A stretch of 64,000 bases of DNA from Pseudomonas sp. CC120222-01a (lineage in GTDB: Bacteria > Pseudomonadota > Gammaproteobacteria > Pseudomonadales > Pseudomonadaceae). The translations under genes were made by a program, and so were the position numbers. Within the stretch, counting starts at the first letter, position 1. The number at the start of each line of letters is the position of its first letter. The notes under the pieces were generated by a model that searched no databases, was not told the DNA's origin, and saw nothing but the letters and a program-made list of their open reading frames with translations. Below are positions 60,296-64,000 of the stretch, piece after piece. The stretch covers positions 372,001 through 436,000 of the forward strand of contig NZ_QEQQ01000002.1 of NCBI RefSeq assembly GCF_003097235.1, in the 5' to 3' direction.

Positions 60296-62230
60296 GTGTC
60301 TGCCATCCTTTCACTGTTACGAAGCCGCCTCTTGCGGCCTGTGTTTGTTGCCCTTGGTATCGCCCTTTTGGTGCAGGTGCTGGTTGCCGTTGCGCTGACC
60401 CGTAGCACCGTGACGGCCTTGGAGGCCGACCTGGGCGAGCGCCTGGGCAATGACAGTCGCCAGCTCGCCGGTGAGCTGGAGCAGGCCGGGCAGGACGTGC
60501 GCGGGGGCCTTGAGAGCCTTTCCAGCAGCACTCGTCAGCGTCTGAGTGCGGGCCTATCCACGCGGCTGCAGGATGAACAGCAGCAGCTGCGCGCCACCCT
60601 GGAGAAAAACCTCAAGGACTCGGCCAACGATATGGCCGAGCTGCTGGCCTCGGTCGCCCCGCGGGCGATCTGGGATAACGACGTGCCGATGCTCTCCGAC
60701 TTCGCCCGCCGCGCCCAGCGCAACCCCAACGTGCTGTTTGTGATCTACGACGACGCCCAGGGCCAACACCTGACCCGCTACCTGAACCGGCAGAACCCGA
60801 TCAACCAGGCTTTGATCGAGAAGGGGCAGGGCGAGCGAGCGCTGGACAAGGTGCTCGACGCCGCGCGTCGCGATCCTTCGGTGTATTTCGTCGAAGCGCC
60901 GATCAACCCCAATGGTGCCGAGATCGGCAAAGTCCTGATGGGTGTTTCTACTGCTGGCGTTGATCAGGAGCTCAAGGCCCTCGACCAGCGCTTCAGTGCC
61001 TTGATCGCCAGCGGCGAGCAACTGGTCGGCGATAGCCTGGGCGCTGCGGCTGCCGACAGTGGCAAAGCCCTGCGCGAGCGCCTGGAAACCGCACAGGCCA
61101 GCGCCACCGCGATGCAGGCCAACACCGCACAGACCGTGCGTGATGCGGCCGCCGAGCTGCGTTGGCGGATTGGCCTGGGCCTGGTGGTGGTTGGTCTGGG
61201 TGTGCTGCTGGTGGTGGCTGTGGTGTTAGGTCGCCGGGTGCTCAGCAAGCTGCGCCTGCTGATCGCCGCGCTCAATGATCTGGCTGCTGGCGAAGGCGAC
61301 CTGACCAAGCGCGTGACCCTCGACAGCCGCGACGAGATCGGTGACATGGCGTCGGCGGTCAATCGCTTCGTCGACAAACTGCAGCCCATCGTCCGCGAGG
61401 CCGGCGAGGTAGCCCAGCGTACCGGCGTCGAGATCGGCACAATGGCCAAGCGCAACGCTGGTGCCGATGCCGCGGCGGCATTGCAGCGTGACGAAGTGGC
61501 CGCCAGTCTGCGCGACCTGTCGAGCATGGCTGACGAGGCCCAGGCCGAAAGCCACGCCATGCAGGCGGCGTTGCAGCAGGTAGTGGACATTCGCCAGGCA
61601 ACCGACGAGAACAGCCGTTCCTCCACGCAACTGGCGAGTCTGATCGAGAACCTGGCCGGGCAGGTGGAAACCGGCTCGCAGGTAATCGAACGCCTGGCCA
61701 AGCAGAGCGAACAGATCGAAGTGGTGCTGACTGTCATCCATGGCATCGCCGAGCAGACCAACCTGCTGGCCCTCAACGCCGCAATCGAAGCCGCACGCGC
61801 TGGTGAGACGGGGCGCGGCTTTGCCGTAGTGGCCGATGAGGTGCGTGCGCTGGCGAGCAAGACCCAAAGCTCGACTGGCGACATTCAAGCGCACATCGCC
61901 GCCCTGCAGAAAGGTGCCAAGGAAGCGGTGGCGACTATCGGGCAAGCCGGACTCAAGGCCAGCGAAGGGTTGTTGGTGTTGCGTGATAACGAGCGTCGCC
62001 AGCAGTCAGTGCAGGCCGCCGTGGAGCAGGTGCACGCGGCCATCGGCCTGGCGACCCGCGCTGCTGAGCAGCAAGCCCATGGCGCGCAAGCGGTGCGGGG
62101 TCGGGTGGAGAACATCCATGCCCAAGCCGAGCGCTCGGCCGAAGTGGTGATGCAGACCACCGCCAGCAGCAAGGTGCTGGATGACTTGGCGGCCCAATTG
62201 CGCGCCAGCCTTGGTCAGTTCAGGGCTTGA
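60296..62230 (+). CDS. Methyl-accepting chemotaxis protein
   Basis: A 644-residue chemoreceptor. Helix 1 ([21 protein letters not shown]) is followed by a long periplasmic region of about 240 residues, mostly predicted coiled helix with a central [18 protein letters not shown] segment resembling a single Cache/PAS-like core. Helix 2 (about 290-311), HAMP (about 312-365) and a signalling domain with tip [19 protein letters not shown] (about 485) follow. No C-terminal CheR/CheB-tethering pentapeptide is seen. GTG 60296 with GAGGG upstream is preferred over in-frame codons back to 60197. Ligand unknown. Confidence 0.85.
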   Translation: MSAILSLLRSRLLRPVFVALGIALLVQVLVAVALTRSTVTALEADLGERLGNDSRQLAGELEQAGQDVRGGLESLSSSTRQRLSAGLSTRLQDEQQQLRATLEKNLKDSANDMAELLASVAPRAIWDNDVPMLSDFARRAQRNPNVLFVIYDDAQGQHLTRYLNRQNPINQALIEKGQGERALDKVLDAARRDPSVYFVEAPINPNGAEIGKVLMGVSTAGVDQELKALDQRFSALIASGEQLVGDSLGAAAADSGKALRERLETAQASATAMQANTAQTVRDAAAELRWRIGLGLVVVGLGVLLVVAVVLGRRVLSKLRLLIAALNDLAAGEGDLTKRVTLDSRDEIGDMASAVNRFVDKLQPIVREAGEVAQRTGVEIGTMAKRNAGADAAAALQRDEVAASLRDLSSMADEAQAESHAMQAALQQVVDIRQATDENSRSSTQLASLIENLAGQVETGSQVIERLAKQSEQIEVVLTVIHGIAEQTNLLALNAAIEAARAGETGRGFAVVADEVRALASKTQSSTGDIQAHIAALQKGAKEAVATIGQAGLKASEGLLVLRDNERRQQSVQAAVEQVHAAIGLATRAAEQQAHGAQAVRGRVENIHAQAERSAEVVMQTTASSKVLDDLAAQLRASLGQFRA

Positions 62231-62250
62231 AGCTTGCGCGGTCCCCTCTT

Positions 62251-62365
62251 GTGGGAGCGGCCTTGCGTCGCGAAAGGACCGCAAAGCGGTCCCAGGATAT
62301 CCGCGTAAACACATCTATTGCTGGGGCCGCTTCGCGGCCCTTTCGCGACGCAAGGCCGCTCCCAC
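62251..62365. repeat. Inverted REP pair with internal hairpins
   Basis: GTGGGAGCGGCCTTGCGTCGCGAAAGG (62251-62277) is the exact reverse complement of 62339-62365. The middle holds two smaller hairpins (GACCGCAAAGCGGTC type at 62277-62292 and GGGGCCGCTTCGCGGCCC at 62323-62340). The arm differs from the element at 46454, indicating a second REP family. It occupies most of the gap between the chemoreceptor and DUF2867 genes. Confidence 0.9.
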
Positions 62366-62463
62366 GGGGATCGCGCTAAATTCTGGAAATTGAGCAAGAC
62401 AGCTGATCTCACACCGAGCGGTTTTGCTAGGCTGTCAGCGACACATGACAAAGGGAGTTGCTC

Positions 62464-62955
62464 ATGTCCGCCCAACTGGTCGCCGCCCAGGCCGACCTCG
62501 ATTTTCTCCACAGTGCCAGCGTAAAGCTCACTGCCCCGATGACGGCCCTGCAAGCCTACTGCGCCATGACCTCGGATGTCCCAGGCTGGCTAGCCAGGGC
62601 CTTCCGCATTCGTGACTTCATCTCGCGTCGATTCAATGTCGCCGATATCCACGGCTTCTCTACCCGCGATCCAGCGCATGTGCCAGCTGTCGGCGAGCAC
62701 CTGGACTTCTTCACCGTCGAGGCCATCAGCGACCAGCAACTAGTGCTGACTTCGCGTGATACGCACCTGGCGGTGATGGTCTGCATGGATGTGTCGAGAG
62801 GGGAGTACGGCCTCGCGCAGTTGGAAGTGACCACATCGGTTAGGTGCTTCAACACCTTCGGCCGTTTGTACATGGTGCCGGTCGGAAGGGTTCATGGTGT
62901 GATCTTGCGGCGGATGCTGGGCAACCTGCAGGGCCATCGTTTCAAACGTCGGTAA
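62464..62955 (+). CDS. DUF2867-family protein
   Basis: A 163-residue protein with the DUF2867 pattern (ALQAYCAMTSDVPGWLARAF, VGEHLDFFTVEAISDQQLVL, then TSVRCFNTFGRLYMVPVGRVHGVILRRML). It has no signal peptide; it may fold like a START/SRPBCC domain, as other DUF2867 proteins. ATG 62464 has GGGAG upstream. It is an isolated gene of unknown function between a REP pair and the hcp region. Confidence 0.8.
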   Translation: MSAQLVAAQADLDFLHSASVKLTAPMTALQAYCAMTSDVPGWLARAFRIRDFISRRFNVADIHGFSTRDPAHVPAVGEHLDFFTVEAISDQQLVLTSRDTHLAVMVCMDVSRGEYGLAQLEVTTSVRCFNTFGRLYMVPVGRVHGVILRRMLGNLQGHRFKRR

Positions 62956-63187
62956 GCAACATATCCTTACCTAATAAATCAGAATTTTTACCCAATCTTG
63001 TAGGCAATTTCCCAAAGTTTGCTTGGGAACGTGCGTGCTATTGCGTGGCTTGGCACAGGGAACTAGTGTCAACCAGGCCTCGAGGCGACGGTGCTAATCC
63101 GCCGTCTGCTTTTCAGGCACAACCGCAAGACGACAATGCGAGAGCGCTGTCGTTATTCAGCCCAAATATTGCCAAGGAGAGGTAAGC
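62956..63187 (+). other. AT-rich leader region of hcp
   Basis: These 232 bases lack an open frame with support. The first 70 are notably AT-rich (ATCCTTACCTAATAAATCAG and following), include a TTCCCAAA/TTTGCTTGGGAA hairpin, and end with AAGGAGAGG before hcp. A TTGGCACAGGGAACTAG string resembles half a sigma-54 site but lacks the -12 GC, so I do not call a promoter. Confidence 0.45.
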
Positions 63188-63655
63188 ATGGCTTTCGATG
63201 CTTATATTCAAATCACCGAAATTGCTGGCGAAGCACTGGACGAGCAATTCACCAACTGGATCGAGATTGCTGGCTACAAGTTCGGTGTCAACCAGAGCAC
63301 CTCTGCCACCGCCAGCTCTGCAGGCGGCGCATCATCAGGCCGTACCACACTCACCAACTTCTCCTTCACCAAGCATCTGGACAGCGCCAGCTGCGCCGGT
63401 CAGCACCTGAAGGAGGTGAAGCTGGTGGTCTGCCGCGCCGGTGGTGACAAGCTCAAATACTACGAAGTCGTCCTCGAAGAAGTGATCATCGCCGACTACG
63501 CCCAGAGTGCCAGTACCGGAGTGCCAATGGAGGTGGTGCAGCTGAACTACGGACGCATCAAGACCACCTACACGCGGCAGAAACGTCTCGATGGTAGCGC
63601 CGGCGGCAATGTGACCGGCGGCTGGGATCGCATCAGTAACAAGAAGTATGCGTGA
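63188..63655 (+). CDS. hcp: Type VI secretion tube protein Hcp
   Basis: A 155-residue Hcp-family protein forming the hexameric rings of the T6SS tube and acting as a chaperone for small effectors. Matching features are the opening MAFDAYIQITEIAGEALDEQ, FSFTKHLDSASCAGQHLKEVKLVVCRAGG and the closing YTRQKRLDGSAGGNVTGGWDRISNKKYA. AAGGAGAGG precedes the ATG. No T6SS sheath, baseplate or ATPase genes lie in the window, so it is an orphan Hcp here, followed after 9 bases by a putative effector gene. Confidence 0.93.
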   Translation: MAFDAYIQITEIAGEALDEQFTNWIEIAGYKFGVNQSTSATASSAGGASSGRTTLTNFSFTKHLDSASCAGQHLKEVKLVVCRAGGDKLKYYEVVLEEVIIADYAQSASTGVPMEVVQLNYGRIKTTYTRQKRLDGSAGGNVTGGWDRISNKKYA

Positions 63656-63664
63656 GGTGCGACC

Positions 63665-64000
63665 ATGTCCGAGGCACGTAGCTTCATCAATCCACAGGCG
63701 CAGTCCTATGGGTCGCTGAAGGCCGATACACCCATGAACGGGAACCAGCGGGCCAAGTTTGATGTGTTGAACGCGCATATCGTCAACACTGTTGTTTTCC
63801 CTGGCGAACTGATAATCGTAGGTGACCCAAGCACGCCGTCCTGTACTGCTCATGAGGCATTTCTCATGGGTAAGGCCTTAGGTATACACCTTGACATCGA
63901 ATTGAACGGCGGTGGGTTTGACGGGTTCCTTCTGGAGAATTTTGAGCTGCTGCAGAGCTTGCTGTCCCGTGCGGCCATCGGCGCCGGTACAGCTAGTGAC
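63665..64000 (+). CDS. Probable T6SS effector, N-terminal part only
   Basis: The first 112 codons of a gene beginning at ATG 63665 (GAGGTG upstream) and open to the window edge. Its start MSEARSFINPQAQSYGSLKA and the phrase VVFPGELIIVGDPSTPSC have no enzymatic motif I recognise. Codon use looks less GC-rich than the conserved genes (TTA, ATA and AAT codons appear), suggesting acquisition. Direct linkage to hcp makes an Hcp-dependent cargo effector likely; the toxic domain and immunity gene would lie beyond the window. Confidence 0.55.
   Translation, partial: MSEARSFINPQAQSYGSLKADTPMNGNQRAKFDVLNAHIVNTVVFPGELIIVGDPSTPSCTAHEAFLMGKALGIHLDIELNGGGFDGFLLENFELLQSLLSRAAIGAGTASD

Noticed and set aside
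63050..63080. Sigma-54-like site upstream of hcp
   Set aside because: TTGGCAC resembles the -24 half, but the -12 element with GC at the right distance is missing.

Overview
The window is an ordinary chromosomal segment of a Pseudomonas of the P. putida group. This rests on the GC-rich codon use, the gene order (parE/parC, serB-psd-rhdA, motAB-rsgA-orn-queG-nnrD-tsaE-amiB-mutL-miaA-hfq-hflX-hflK-hflC-hisZ-purA, and the LPS core block ending in waaA), and copies of the P. putida-type REP palindrome between genes. It is almost fully coding; I found no rRNA, tRNA, CRISPR array or insertion sequence.

Region 1 (1-1115): the start of an unrecognised minus-strand gene and rlmJ. Region 2 (1203-19665): lipopolysaccharide core assembly and export. 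A tightly overlapping operon (carbamoyltransferase, WapH-type glycosyltransferase, Mig-14, DnpA deacetylase, Ssg glycosyltransferase) is followed by a more variable block (a second glycosyltransferase, a minus-strand LPS-kinase-like gene, O-antigen ligase waaL), then msbA, hldE and, after an unrelated minus-strand operon, waaA. The inserted operon (SMR transporter, FAD oxidoreductase, aldo/keto reductase, a Nudix-like protein) is divergent from a LysR regulator.

Region 3 (19780-24940): a TolC-family outer membrane protein, divergent from the TPP-riboswitch-controlled thiC and the thiamine-precursor permease cytX. Region 4 (24909-34250): a lipoprotein, ADP-ribose hydrolase nudF, yqiB, cAMP phosphodiesterase cpdA, esterase yqiA, and a topoisomerase IV operon in which parE and parC are separated by two small envelope genes. 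Region 5 (34426-41368): a PqiC-like lipoprotein, a membrane protein with a degenerate cyclase-like domain, serB, psd, rhdA and an HDOD protein.

Region 6 (41427-60061): motAB behind a good FliA-type promoter, a small TIR-like gene, rsgA/orn, a TRIC-family channel, queG, then the conserved nnrD-to-hflC series (NAD(P)H repair, t6A tRNA modification, cell-wall amidase, mismatch repair, i6A tRNA modification, Hfq, HflX, HflKC), hisZ and purA. Region 7 (60296-64000): a chemoreceptor, a DUF2867 protein, and an isolated Hcp gene followed by a truncated probable type VI secretion effector.

The least explained items are the Hcp/effector pair at the right edge, the solo TIR-like gene, the Nudix-like protein in the SMR-oxidoreductase operon, the cyclase-like domain next to serB, and a perfect 66-bp inverted repeat downstream of the TRIC gene.
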